From contig OZ059900.1 in assembly GCA_964057225.1 (NCBI GenBank), positions 21,653,638-21,717,637 of the forward strand: a stretch of 64,000 nucleotides of DNA, written 5' to 3'. A program made the translations under genes and the position numbers. Below, piece by piece: positions 1 to 10,762 of this stretch (its first letter is position 1; each line of letters starts with the position of its first letter). The DNA is from Auanema rhodensis. Taxonomy: Eukaryota; Nematoda; Chromadorea; Rhabditida; Rhabditidae. The notes below the pieces were generated by a model. It did no database searches. It was not told the DNA's origin and saw nothing but the letters and a program-made list of their open reading frames with translations.

Positions 1-378
1 CAGAATATGCTAATTTCCTTAATTTTCTAACCCCTGTTTTTTTGTCGTGAAAGTGGAACTAGACGTTGTACGAACAATTTTGAGCTAGGTTTCATTGACA
101 TTGCATGAGTTTGAACACATGAAATCGTAAGTCAAAACCTTGTTTACAGCGAAATTTCCAAAAACTGGTTTTCCAGCATAATAAAATATTTCTCATGGGA
201 AATACTGTGTTTTTGTATTTTTCTAGTGTTCAGCATGTAAAATGCTTTATTTTAGTATGTAACACGCTGAAATTCGTTGCATTTCACGACTCATACGAAC
301 AAAAATCGATTTAATCAATATTAGCCATAAAGGGCGTGCCCTCAGAATATGCTAATTTCCTTAATTTTCTAACCCCTG

Positions 379-385
379 TTTTTTT
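379..385. repeat. T7 tract with length and sequence variants, consensus 37-43
   Basis: The homopolymer is seven T in most monomers. It is six T (341-bp monomers) in M18, M21, M28, M29, M38, M39, M43, M44 and M48, all within 5815-16229. It is 'ttttttag' (t43a, same length) in M10, M14-M16, M93, M112, M115, M126, M131, M153 and M167, and 'tttttag' (one base shorter) in M165 at 55906. M80 has an internal A ('tttatttg'). The states are shared by neighbouring or duplicated monomers, so they mark lineages and are not random errors. Confidence 0.85.
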
Positions 386-506
386 GTCGTGAAAGTGGAA
401 CTAGACGTTGTATTAACAATTTTGAGCTAGGTTTCATTGACATTGCATGAGTTTGAACACATGAAATCGTAAGTCAAAACCTTGTTTACAGCGAAATTTC
501 CAAAAA

Positions 507-518
507 CTGGTTTTCCAG
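507..518. other. Short inverted repeat CTGG-TTTT-CCAG, consensus 165-176
   Basis: Perfect 4-bp arms flank a four-T loop. The stretch is invariant in every monomer I checked. It lies within a run of A and T tracts (consensus 133-191) that could make the DNA bent or stiff. It is too short to argue for a function on its own. Confidence 0.5.
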
Positions 519-570
519 CATAATAAAATATTTCTCATGGGAAATACTGTGTTTTTGTATTTTTCTAGTG

Positions 571-613
571 TTCAGCATGTAAAATGCTTCATTTTAGTAT
601 GTAACACGCTGAA
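571..613. other. Nested dyad symmetry, consensus 229-271
   Basis: The outer arms TTCAGC and GCTGAA (consensus 229-234 and 266-271) enclose a perfect inner inverted repeat, TAAAATG-CTT-CATTTTA (consensus 238-254), with 7-bp arms and a 3-nt loop. An alternative small stem, AGCAT-gtaaa-ATGCT, overlaps it. Many diagnostic variants fall inside this dyad: a239g, c245t, c248t, a249t, t253a, t258c and a261g. Most of these weaken a stem pair or alter the loop. Short dyads that can form hairpins or cruciforms are a reported feature of centromeric satellites; function here is not shown. Confidence 0.6.
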
Positions 614-630
614 ATTCGTTGCATTTGACG
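614..630 (+). other. CENP-B-box-like motif (partial), consensus 272-288
   Basis: The mammalian CENP-B box core is NTTCGNNNNANNCGGGN. Here the sequence is attcgttgcatttgacg: TTCG and the central A are in register, and one of the last four core bases (G) matches, giving six of nine core positions. It lies in one of the most invariant parts of the monomer and recurs in nearly every copy. The TTCG becomes TTCT in M3, M6, M7 and M8 (685-2736), and M60 has 'ttccatt' after TTCG. Partial matches of this kind arise easily in AT-rich satellites. Binding by a CENP-B-like or pogo-derived protein is conjecture. Confidence 0.35.
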
Positions 631-632
631 AC

Positions 633-640
633 TCATATGA
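633..640. other. 8-bp palindrome TCATATGA (NdeI), consensus 291-298
   Basis: This perfect palindrome contains CATATG. It is present in essentially every monomer except M1 (t296c, giving TCATACGA) and the truncated M31, where the deletion junction falls just inside it. Confidence 0.9.
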
Positions 641-644
641 ACAA

Positions 645-654
645 AAATCGATTT
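645..654. other. 10-bp palindrome AAATCGATTT (ClaI), consensus 303-312
   Basis: This perfect palindrome contains the ClaI site ATCGAT. It appears once per monomer throughout the window and is lost only in the fused unit M31. It lies 14 bp to the right of the CENP-B-box-like motif in a block (consensus 263-327) with very few variants. Confidence 0.9.
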
Positions 655-672
655 AATCAATATTAGCCATAA

Positions 673-684
673 AGGGCGTGCCCT
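673..684. other. GC-rich hairpin AGGGC-GT-GCCCT, consensus 331-342
   Basis: This is the only strongly GC-rich stretch in an AT-rich monomer and forms a perfect inverted repeat with 5-bp arms and a 2-nt loop in monomers with 'ataaaggg'. In the commoner a331g state ('ataagggg') the outermost pair becomes a G/T mismatch. In the c340t state ('gtgctct', e.g. ends of M21, M32, M52, M65, M67, M72, M76) the stem is broken. Six monomers have an extra G here (343 bp). Confidence 0.75.
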
Positions 685-3078
685 CAGAATATGCTAATTT
701 CCTTAATTTTCTAACCCCTGTTTTTTTGTCGTGAAAGTGGAACTAGACGTTGTACGAACAATTTTGAGCTAGGTTTCATTGACATTGCATGAGTTTGAAC
801 ACATGAAATCGTAAGTCAAAACCTTGTTTACAGCGAAATTTCCAAAAACTGGTTTTCCAGCATAATAAAATATTTCTCATGGGAAATACTGTGTTTTTGT
901 ATTTTTCTAGTGTTCAGCATGTAAAATGCTTCATTTTAGTATGTAACACGCTGAAATTCTTTGCATTTGACGACTCATATGAACAAAAATCGATTTAATC
1001 AATATTAGCCATAAGGGGCGTGCCCTCAGAATATGCGAATTTCCTTAATTTTCTAACCCCTGTTTTTTTGTCGTGAAAGTGGAACTAGACGTTGTACGAA
1101 CAATTTTTAGCTAGGTTTCATTGACATTGCATGAGTTTGAACACATGAAATCGTAAGTCAAAACCTTGTTTACAGCGAAATTTCCAAAAACTGGTTTTCC
1201 AGCATAATAAAATATTTCTCATGGGTATTACTGTGTTTTTGTATTTTTCTAGTGTTCAGCATGTAAAATGCTTCATTTTAGTATGTAACACGCTGAAATT
1301 CGTTGCATTTGACGACTCATATGAACAAAAATCGATTTAATCAATATTAGCCATAAAGGGCGTGCCCTCAGAATATGCTAATTTCCTTAATTTTCTAACC
1401 CCTGTTTTTTTGTCGTGAAAGTGGAACTAGACGTTGTATTAACAATTTTGAGCTAGGTTTCATTGACATTGCATGAGTTTGAACACATGAAATCGTAAGT
1501 CAAAACCTTGTTTACAGCGAAATTTCCAAAAACTGGTTTTCCAGCATAATAAAATATTTCTCATGGGAAATACTGTGTTTTTGTATTTTTCTAGTGTTCA
1601 GCATGTAAAATGCTTCATTTTAGTATGTAACACGCTGAAATTCGTTGCATTTGACGACTCATATGAACAAAAATCGATTTAATCAATATTAGCCATAAAG
1701 GGCGTGCCCTCAGAATATGCTAATTTCCTTAATTTTCTAACCCCTGTTTTTTTGTCGTGAAAGTGGAACTAGACGTTGTACGAACAATTTTGAGCTAGGT
1801 TTCATTGACATTGCATGAGTTTGAACACATGAAATCGTAAGTCAAAACCTTGTTTACAGCGAAATTTCCAAAAACTGGTTTTCCAGCATAATAAAATATT
1901 TCTCATGGGAAATACTGTGTTTTTGTATTTTTCTAGTGTTCAGCATGTAAAATGCTTCATTTTAGTATGTAACACGCTGAAATTCTTTGCATTTGACGAC
2001 TCATATGAACAAAAATCGATTTAATCAATATTAGCCATAAGGGGCGTGCCCTCAGAATATGCGAATTTCCTTAATTTTCTAACCCCTGTTTTTTTGTCGT
2101 GAAAGTGGAACTAGACGTTGTACGAACAATTTTGAGCTAGGTTTCATTGACATTGCATGAGTTTGAACACATGAAATCGTAAGTCAAAACCTTGTTTACA
2201 GCGAAATTTCCAAAAACTGGTTTTCCAGCATAATAAAATATTTCTCATGGGAAATACTGTGTTTTTGTATTTTTCTAGTGTTCAGCATGTAAAATGCTTC
2301 ATTTTAGTATGTAACACGCTGAAATTCTTTGCATTTGACGACTCATATGAACAAAAATCGATTTAATCAATATTAGCCATAAAGGGCGTGCCCTCAGAAT
2401 ATGCTAATTTCCTTAATTTTCTAACCCCTGTTTTTTTGTCGTGAAAGTGGAACTAGACGTTGTACGAACAATTTTGAGCTAGGTTTCATTGACATTGCAT
2501 GAGTTTGAACACATGAAATCGTAAGTCAAAACCTTGTTTACAGCGAAATTTCCAAAAACTGGTTTTCCAGCATAATAAAATATTTCTCATGGGAAATACT
2601 GTGTTTTTGTATTTTTCTAGTGTTCAGCATGTAAAATGCTTCATTTTAGTATGTAACACGCTGAAATTCTTTGCATTTGACGACTCATATGAACAAAAAT
2701 CGATTTAATCAATATTAGCCATAAGGGGCGTGCCCTCAGAATATGCGAATTTCCTTAATTTTCTAACCCCTGTTTTTTTGTCGTGAAAGTGGAACTAGAC
2801 GTTGTACGAACAATTTTTAGCTAGGTTTCATTGACATTGCATGAGTTTGAACACATGAAATCGTAAGTCAAAACCTTGTTTACAGCGAAATTTCCAAAAA
2901 CTGGTTTTCCAGCATAATAAAATATTTCTCATGGGTATTACTGTGTTTTTGTATTTTTCTAGTGTTCAGCATGTAAAATGCTTCATTTTAGTATGTAACA
3001 CGCTGAAATTCGTTGCATTTGACGACTCATATGAACAAAAATCGATTTAATCAATATTAGCCATAAAGGGCGTGCCCT

Positions 3079-5814
3079 CAGAATATGCTAATTTCCTTAA
3101 TTTTCTAACCCGTGTTTTTTAGTCGTGAAAGTGGAACTAGACGTTGTACGAACAATTTTGAGCTAGGTTTCATTGACATTGCATGAGTTTGAACACATGA
3201 AATCGTAAGTCAAAACCTTGTTTACAGCGAAATTTCCAAAAACTGGTTTTCCAGCATAATAAAATATTTCTCATGGGAAATACTGTGTTTTTGTATTTTT
3301 CTAGTGTTCAGCATGTAAAATGCTTCATTTTAGTATGTAACACGCTGAAATTCGTTGCATTTGACGACTCATATGAACAAAAATCGATTTAATCAATATT
3401 AGCCATAAAGGGCGTGCCCTCAGAATATGCTAATTTCCTTAATTTTCTAACCCCGGTTTTTTTGTCGTGAAAGTGGAACTAGACGTTGTAGGAACAATTT
3501 TGAGCTAGGTTTCATTGACATTGCATGAGTTTGAACACATGAAATCGTAAGTCAAAACCTTGTTTACAGCGAAATTTCCAAAAACTGGTTTTCCAGCATA
3601 ATAAAATATTTCTCATGTGAAATACTGTGTTTTTGTATTTTTCTAGTGTTCAGCATGTAAAATGCTTCATTTTAGTATGTAACACGCTGAAATTCGTTGC
3701 ATTTGACGACTCATATGAACAAAAATCGATTTAATCAATATTAGCCATAAAGGGCATGCCCTCAGAATATGCTAATTTCCTTAATTTTCTAACCCCTGTT
3801 TTTTTGTCGTGAAAGTGGAACTAGACGTTGTACGAACAATTTTGAGCTAGGTTTCATTGACATTGCATGAGTTTGAACACATGAAATCGTAAGTCAAAAC
3901 CTTGTTTACAGCGAAATTTCCAAAAACTGGTTTTCCAGCATAATAAAATATTTCTCATGGGAAATACTGTGTTTTTGTATTTTTCTAGTGTTCAGCATGT
4001 AAAATGCTTCATTTTAGTATGTAACACGCTGAAATTCGTTGCATTTGACGACTCATATGAACAAAAATCGATTTAATCAATATTAGCCATAAGGGGCGTG
4101 CCCTCAGAATATGCGAATTTCCTTAATTTTCTAACCCCTGTTTTTTTGTCGTGAAAGTGGAACTAGACGTTGTACGAACAATTTTGAGCTAGGTTTCATT
4201 GACATTGCATGAGTTTGAACACATGAAATCGTAAGTCAAAACCTTGTTTACAGCGAAATTTCCAAAAACTGGTTTTCCAGCATAATAAAATATTTCTCAT
4301 GGGTATTACTGTGTTTTTGTATTTTTCTAGTGTTCAGCATGTAAAATGCTTCATTTTAGTATGTAACACGCTGAAATTCGTTGCATTTGACGACTCATAT
4401 GAACAAAAATCGATTTAATCAATATTAGCCATAAGGGGCGTGCCCTCAGAATATGCTAATTTCCTTAATTTTCTAACCCGTGTTTTTTAGTCGTGAAAGT
4501 GGAACTAGACGTTGTACGAACAATTTTGAGCTAGGTTTCATTGACATTTCATGAGTTTGAACACATGAAATCGTAAGTCAAAACCTTGTTTACAGCGAAA
4601 TTTCCAAAAACTGGTTTTCCAGCATAATAAAATATTTCTCATGGGAAATACTGTGTTTTTGTATTTTTCTAGTGTTCAGCATGTAAAATGCTTCATTTTA
4701 GTATGTAACACGCTGAAATTCGTTGCATTTGACGACTCATATGAACAAAAATCGATTTAATCAATATTAGCCATAAGGGGCGTGCCCTCAGAATATGCTA
4801 ATTTCCTTAATTTTCTAACCCGTGTTTTTTAGTCGTGAAAGTGGAACTAGACGTTGTACGAACAATTTTGAGCTAGGTTTCATTGACATTGCATGAGTTT
4901 GAACACATGAAATCGTAAGTCAAAACCTTGTTTACAGCGAAATTTCCAAAAACTGGTTTTCCAGCATAATAAAATATTTCTCATGGGAAATACTGTGTTT
5001 TTGTATTTTTCTAGTGTTCAGCATGTAAAATGCTTCATTTTAGTATGTAACACGCTGAAATTCGTTGCATTTGACGACTCATATGAACAAAAATCGATTT
5101 AATCAATATTAGCCATAAAGGGCGTGCCCTCAGAATATGCTAATTTCCTTAATTTTCTAACCCGTGTTTTTTAGTCGTGAAAGTGGAACTAGACGTTGTA
5201 CGAACAATTTTGAGCTAGGTTTCATTGACATTGCATGAGTTTGAACACATGAAATCGTAAGTCAAAACCTTGTTTACAGCGAAATTTCCAAAAACTGGTT
5301 TTCCAGCATAATAAAATATTTCTCATGGGAAATACTGTGTTTTTGTATTTTTCTAGTGTTCAGCATGTAAAATGCTTCATTTTAGTATGTAACACGCTGA
5401 AATTCGTTGCATTTGACGACTCATATGAACAAAAATCGATTTAATCAATATTAGCCATAAAGGGCGTGCCCTCAGAATATGCTAATTTCCTTAATTTTCT
5501 AACCCCGGTTTTTTTGTCGTGAAAGTGGAACTAGACGTTGTAGGAACAATTTTGAGCTAGGTTTCATTGACATTGCATGAGTTTGAACACATGAAATCGT
5601 AAGTCAAAACCTTGTTTACAGCGAAATTTCCAAAAACTGGTTTTCCAGCATAATAAAATATTTCTCATGGGAAATACTGTGTTTTTGTTTTTTTCTAGCG
5701 TTCAGCATGTAAAATGCTTCATTTTAGTATGTAACACGCTGAAATTCGTTGCATTTGACGACTCATATGAACAAAAATCGATTTAATCAATATTAGCCAT
5801 AAGGGGCGTGCCCT
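3079..5814. repeat. Subarray M10-M17: c34g/t43a and t35g monomers
   Basis: Monomers start at 3079, 3421, 3763, 4105, 4447, 4789, 5131 and 5473. M10, M14, M15 and M16 read 'cccgtg' followed by 'ttttttag' (c34g with t43a). M11 and M17 read 'ccccgg' (t35g) with 'tagg'. The pair M10-M11 is thus repeated as M16-M17 (offset 2052 bp, six monomers). M13 is the last t11g monomer and has 'gggtatt'. M11 ends in 'gggcatgcc', and M14 has 'catttcatg' at consensus 99-107. M17 carries the first t227c ('tagcgttc'), the marker of the next zone. Confidence 0.85.
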
Positions 5815-8800
5815 CAGAATATGCTAATTTCCTTAATTTTCTAACCCCTGTTTTTTGTCGTGAAAGTGGAACTAGACGTTGTACGAACAATTTTGAGCTA
5901 GGTTTCATTGACATTGCATGAGTTTGAACACATGAAATCGTAAGTCAAAACCTTGTTTACAGCGAAATTTCCAAAAACTGGTTTTCCAGCATAATAAAAT
6001 ATTTCTCATGGGAAATACTGTGTTTTTGTATTTTTCTAGTGTTCAGCATGTAAAATGCTTCATTTTAGTATGTAACACGCTGAAATTCGTTGCATTTGAC
6101 GACTCATATGAACAAAAATCGATTTAATCAATATTAGCCATAAGGGGCGTGCCCTCAGAATATGCTAATTTCCTTAATTTTCTAACCCCTGTTTTTTTGT
6201 CGTGAAAGTGGAACTAGACGTTGTAGGAACAATTTTGAGCTAGGTTTCATTGACATTGCATGAGTTTGAACACATGAAATCGTAAGTCAAAACCTTGTTT
6301 ACAGCGAAATTTCCAAAAACTGGTTTTCCAGCATAATAAAATATTTCTCATGGGAAATACTATGTTTTTGTATTTTTCTAGTGTTCAGCATGTAAAATGC
6401 TTCATTTTAGTATGTAACACGCTGAAATTCGTTGCATTTGACGACTCATATGAACAAAAATCGATTTAATCAATATTAGCCATAAGGGGCGTGCCCTCAG
6501 AATATGCTAATTTCCTTAATTTTCTAACCCCTGTTTTTTTGTCGTGAAAGTGGAACTAGACGTTGTAGGAACAATTTTGAGCTAGGTTTCATTGACATTG
6601 CATGAGTTTGAACACATGAAATCGTAAGTCAAAACCTTGTTTACAGCGAAATTTCCAAAAACTGGTTTTCCAGCATAATAAAATATTTCTCATGGGAAAT
6701 ACTGTGTTTTTGTATTTTTCTAGTGTTCAGCATGTAAAATGCTTCATTTTAGTATGTAACACGCTGAAATTCGTTGCATTTGACGACTCATATGAACAAA
6801 AATCGATTTAATCAATATTAGCCATAAGGGGCGTGCCCTCAGAATATGCTAATTTCCTTAATTTTCTAACCCCTGTTTTTTGTCGTGAAAGTGGAACTAG
6901 ACGTTGTACGAACAATTTTGAGCTAGGTTTCATTGACATTGCATGAGTTTGAACACATGAAATCGTAAGTCAAAACCTTGTTTACAGCGAAATTTCCAAA
7001 AACTGGTTTTCCAGCATAATAAAATATTTCTCATGGGAAATACTGTGTTTTTGTATTTTTCTAGTGTTCAGCATGTAAAATGCTTCATTTTAGTATGTAA
7101 CACGCTGAAATTCGTTGCATTTGACGACTCATATGAACAAAAATCGATTTAATCAATATTAGCCATAAAGGGCGTGCTCTCAGAATATGCTAATTTCCTT
7201 AATTTTCTAACCCCTGTTTTTTTGTCGTGAAAGTGGAACTAGACGTTGTAGGAACAATTTTGAGCTAGGTTTCATTGACATTGCATGAGTTTGAACACAT
7301 GAAATCGTAAGTCAAAACCTTGTTTACAGCGAAATTTCCAAAAACTGGTTTTCCAGCATAATAAAATATTTCTCATGGGAAATACTGTGTTTTTGTATTT
7401 TTCTAGCGTTCAGCATGTAAAATGCTTCATTTTAGTATGTAACACGCTGAAATTCGTTGCATTTGACGACTCATATGAACAAAAATCGATTTAATCAATA
7501 TTAGCCATAAAGGGTGTGCCCTCAGAATATGCTAATTTCCTTAATTTTCTAACCCCTGTTTTTTTGTCGTGAAAGTGGAACTAGACGTTGTACGAACAAT
7601 TTTGAGCTAGGTTTCATTGACATTGCATGAGTTTGAACACATGAAATCGTAAGTCAAAACCTTGTTTACAGCGAAATTTCCAAAAACTGGTTTTCCAGCA
7701 TAATAAAATATTTCTCATGGGAAATACTGTGTTTTTGTATTTTTCTAGTGTTCAGCATGTAAAATGCTTCATTTTAGTATGTAACACGCTGAAATTCGTT
7801 GCATTTGACGACTCATATGAACAAAAATCGATTTAATCAATATTAGCCATAAGGGGCGTGCCCTCAGAATATGCTAATTTCCTTAATTTTCTAACCCCTG
7901 TTTTTTTGTCGTGAAAGTGGAACTAGACGTTGTAGGAACAATTTTGAGCTAGGTTTCATTGACATTGCATGAGTTTGAACACATGAAATCGTAAGTCAAA
8001 ACCTTGTTTACAGCGAAATTTCCAAAAACTGGTTTTCCAGCATAATAAAATATTTCTCATGGGAAATACTGTGTTTTTGTATTTTTCTAGCGTTCAGCAT
8101 GTAAAATGCTTCATTTTAGTATGTAACACGCTGAAATTCGTTGCATTTGACGACTCATATGAACAAAAATCGATTTAATCAATATTAGCCATAAAGGGCG
8201 TGCCCTCAGAATATGCTAATTTCCTTAATTTTCTAACCCCTGTTTTTTTGTCGTGAAAGTGGAACTAGACGTTGTACGAACAATTTTGAGCTAGGTTTCA
8301 TTGACATTGCATGAGTTTGAACACATGAAATCGTAAGTCAAAACCTTGTTTACAGCGAAATTTCCAAAAACTGGTTTTCCAGCATAATAAAATATTTCTC
8401 ATGGGAAATACTGTGTTTTTGTATTTTTCTAGCGTTCAGCATGTAAAATGCTTCATTTTAGTATGTAACACGCTGAAATTCGTTGCATTTGACGACTCAT
8501 ATGAACAAAAATCGATTTAATCAATATTAGCCATAAAGGGCGTGCCCTCAGAATATGCTAATTTCCTTAATTTTCTAACCCCTGTTTTTTTGTCGTGAAA
8601 GTGGAACTAGACGTTGTACAAACAATTTTGAGCTAGGTTTCATTGACATTGCATGAGTTTGAACACATGAAATCGTAAGTCAAAACCTTGTTTACAGCGA
8701 AATTTCCAAAAACTGGTTTTCCAGCATAATAAAATATTTCTCATGGGAAATACTGTGTTTTTGTATTTTTCTAGTGTTCAGCATGTAAAATGTTTCATTT

Positions 8801-10256
8801 TAGTATGTAACACGCTGAAATTCGTTGCATTTGACGACTCATATGAACAAAAATCGATTTAATCAATATTAGCCATAAGGGGCGTGCCCTCAGAATATGC
8901 TAATTTCCTTAATTTTCTAACCCCTGTTTTTTTGTCGTGAAAGTGGAACTAGACGTTGTACGAACAATTTTGAGCTAGGTTTCATTGACATTGCATGAGT
9001 TTGAACACATGAAATCGCAAGTCAAAACCTTGTTTACAGCGAAATTTCCAAAAACTGGTTTTCCAGCATAATAAAATATTTCTCATGGGTAACACTGTGT
9101 TTTTGTATTTTTCTAGCGTTCAGCATGTAAAATGCTTCATTTTAGTATGTAACACGCTGAAATTCGTTGCATTTGACGACTCATATGAACAAAAATCGAT
9201 TTAATCAATATTAGCCATAAAGGGCGTGCCCTCAGAATATGCTAATTTCCTTAATTTTCTAACCCCTGTTTTTTGTCGTGAAAGTGGAACTAGACGTTGT
9301 ACGAACAATTTTGAGCTAGGTTTCATTGACATTGCATGAGTTTGAACACATGAAATCGTAAGTCAAAACCTTGTTTACAGCGAAATTTCCAAAAACTGGT
9401 TTTCCAGCATAATAAAATATTTCTCATGGGAAATACTGTGTTTTTGTATTTTTCTAGTGTTCAGCATGTAAAATGCTTCATTTTAGTATGTAACACGCTG
9501 AAATTCGTTGCATTTGACGACTCATATGAACAAAAATCGATTTAATCAATATTAGCCATAAGGGGCGTGCCCTCAGAATATGCTAATTTCCTTAATTTTC
9601 TAACCCCTGTTTTTTGTCGTGAAAGTGGAACTAGACGTTGTACGAACAATTTTGAGCTAGGTTTCATTGACATTGCATGAGTTTGAACACATGAAATCGT
9701 AAGTCAAAACCTTGTTTACAGCGAAATTTCCAAAAACTGGTTTTCCAGCATAATAAAATATTTCTCATGGGAAATACTGTGTTTTTGTATTTTTCTAGTG
9801 TTCAGCATGTAAAATGCTTCATTTTAGTATGTAACACGCTGAAATTCGTTGCATTTGACGACTCATATGAACAAAAATCGATTTAATCAATATTAGCCAT
9901 AAGGGGCGTGCCCTCAGAATATGCTAATTTCCTTAATTTTCTAACCCCTGTTTTTTTGTCGTGAAAGTGGAACTAGACGTTGTAGGAACAATTTTGAGCT
10001 AGGTTTCATTGACATTGCATGAGTTTGAACACATGAAATCGTAAGTCAAAACCTTGTTTACAGCGAAATTTCCAAAAACTGGTTTTCCAGCATAATAAAA
10101 TATTTCTCATGGGAAATACTGTGTTTTTGTATTTTTCTAGCGTTCAGCATGTAAAATGCTTCATTTTAGTATGTAACACGCTGAAATTCGTTGCATTTGA
10201 CGACTCATATGAACAAAAATCGATTTAATCAATATTAGCCATAAGGGGCGTGCCCT
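5815..10256. repeat. Subarray M18-M30: mixed 341/342-bp monomers, t227c zone begins
   Basis: Monomers start at 5815, 6156, 6498, 6840, 7181, 7523, 7865, 8207, 8549, 8891, 9233, 9574 and 9915. M18, M21, M28 and M29 are 341 bp (T6). 'tagcgttc' (t227c) occurs in M22, M24, M25, M27 and M30. The order M26 ('tacaaac', c245t), M27 ('gggtaa', t227c), M28 and M29 (T6), M30 ('tagg', t227c) reappears near 15205 as M46-M50, although M49 there has T7. M27 has a private 'gcaagtc'. Confidence 0.85.
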
Positions 10257-10762
10257 CAGAATATGCTAATTTCCTTAATTTTCTAACCCCTGTTTTTTTG
10301 TCGTGAAAGTGGAACTAGACGTTGTACGAACAATTTTGAGCTAGGTTTCATTGACATTGCATGAGTTTGAACACATGAAATCGTAAGTCAAAACCTTGTT
10401 TACAGCGAAATTTCCAAAAACTGGTTTTCCAGCATAATAAAATATTTCTCATGGGAAATACTATGTTTTTGTATTTTTCTAGTGTTCAGCATGTAAAATG
10501 CTTCATTTAAGTATGTAACACGCTGAAATTCGTTGCATTTGACGACTCAAGTCAAAACCTTGTTTACAGCGAAATTTCCAAAAACTGGTTTTCCAGCATA
10601 ATAAAATATTTCTCATGGGAAATACTGTGTTTTTGTATTTTTCTAGTGTTCAGCATGTAAAATGCTTCATTTTAGTATGTAACACGCTGAAATTCGTTGC
10701 ATTTGACGACTCATATGAACAAAAATCGATTTAATCAATATTAGCCATAAAGGGCGTGCTCT
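10257..10762. repeat. Fused unit M31/M32 with 178-bp internal deletion
   Basis: M31 runs from consensus 1 to 293 (10257-10549, ending 'gacgactca') and joins directly to consensus 130-342 of the next monomer (10550-10762, starting 'agtcaaaacc'). Missing are consensus 294-342 and 1-129, 178 bp in total, slightly more than half a monomer. Only about 1 bp is shared at the join. The deletion removes one ClaI site, so the spacing between ClaI sites here is 506 bp (10219 to 10725) instead of 342. M31 carries 'tatgttt' (g207a) and 'catttaagt' (t253a), as do M36 and M41, whose right parts are intact. This is the only disruption of the register in the window. Confidence 0.97.

Larger units (their letters stand above)
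343..684 (+). repeat. Reference monomer (M2), 342 bp, used for position numbering
   Basis: M2 is close to the consensus except for 'tatt' at consensus 69-72, where most monomers have 'tacg' or 'tagg'. The consensus has 57 C and 58 G in 342 bp (33.6% G+C) and ten CpG dinucleotides. Stops occur in all six frames. The longest open stretch is forward frame 3, consensus 123-311 (63 codons, first ATG at 195). The longest reverse stretch is 45 codons (consensus 95-229). Because 342 is divisible by three, frames persist from monomer to monomer, but each frame is interrupted in every copy. There is therefore no support for a protein. M1 (1-342) carries two private changes in its last third, at consensus 285 and 296. 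Confidence 0.97.
1..3078. repeat. Subarray M1-M9: g276t / t11g monomer family
   Basis: Monomers start at 1, 343, 685, 1027, 1369, 1711, 2053, 2395 and 2737. The zone is marked by 'attctttgc' (g276t; M3, M6, M7, M8) and 'gcgaat' (t11g; M4, M7, M9). M4 and M9 also share 'tttttagctagg' (consensus 76-89) and 'gggtatt' (a200t, a202t). Local duplications are visible: M2-M3 resemble M5-M6 (offset 1026 bp), and M3-M4 resemble M8-M9 (offset 1710 bp, five monomers). M2 and M5 share 'tattaac' at consensus 69-75. Confidence 0.85.

Noticed and set aside
37-43. One-base T-tract changes as sequencing errors
   Set aside because: The T6 state recurs at matching places in duplicated blocks (M38/M39 and M43/M44), so it is inherited. 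Individual singletons could still be errors.
178-190. AATAAA as a polyadenylation signal
   Set aside because: It is an AT-rich word repeated in every monomer with no gene to serve.
207-226. T-rich stretch ending in 'tctag' as a splice acceptor or yeast-type origin consensus
   Set aside because: There is no exon context, and the origin consensus is matched only loosely, as expected in AT-rich DNA.
123-311. Open reading frame of about 63 codons recurring in each monomer (forward frame 3)
   Set aside because: It is closed by stops at both ends in every copy, has no recognisable protein features and is a chance product of the repeat. The first ATG (consensus 195) leaves only 39 codons.
10540-10560. 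Mobile element insertion or excision scar at the register break
   Set aside because: There is no target-site duplication, no foreign sequence and no terminal repeats. It is a simple deletion between two monomers.
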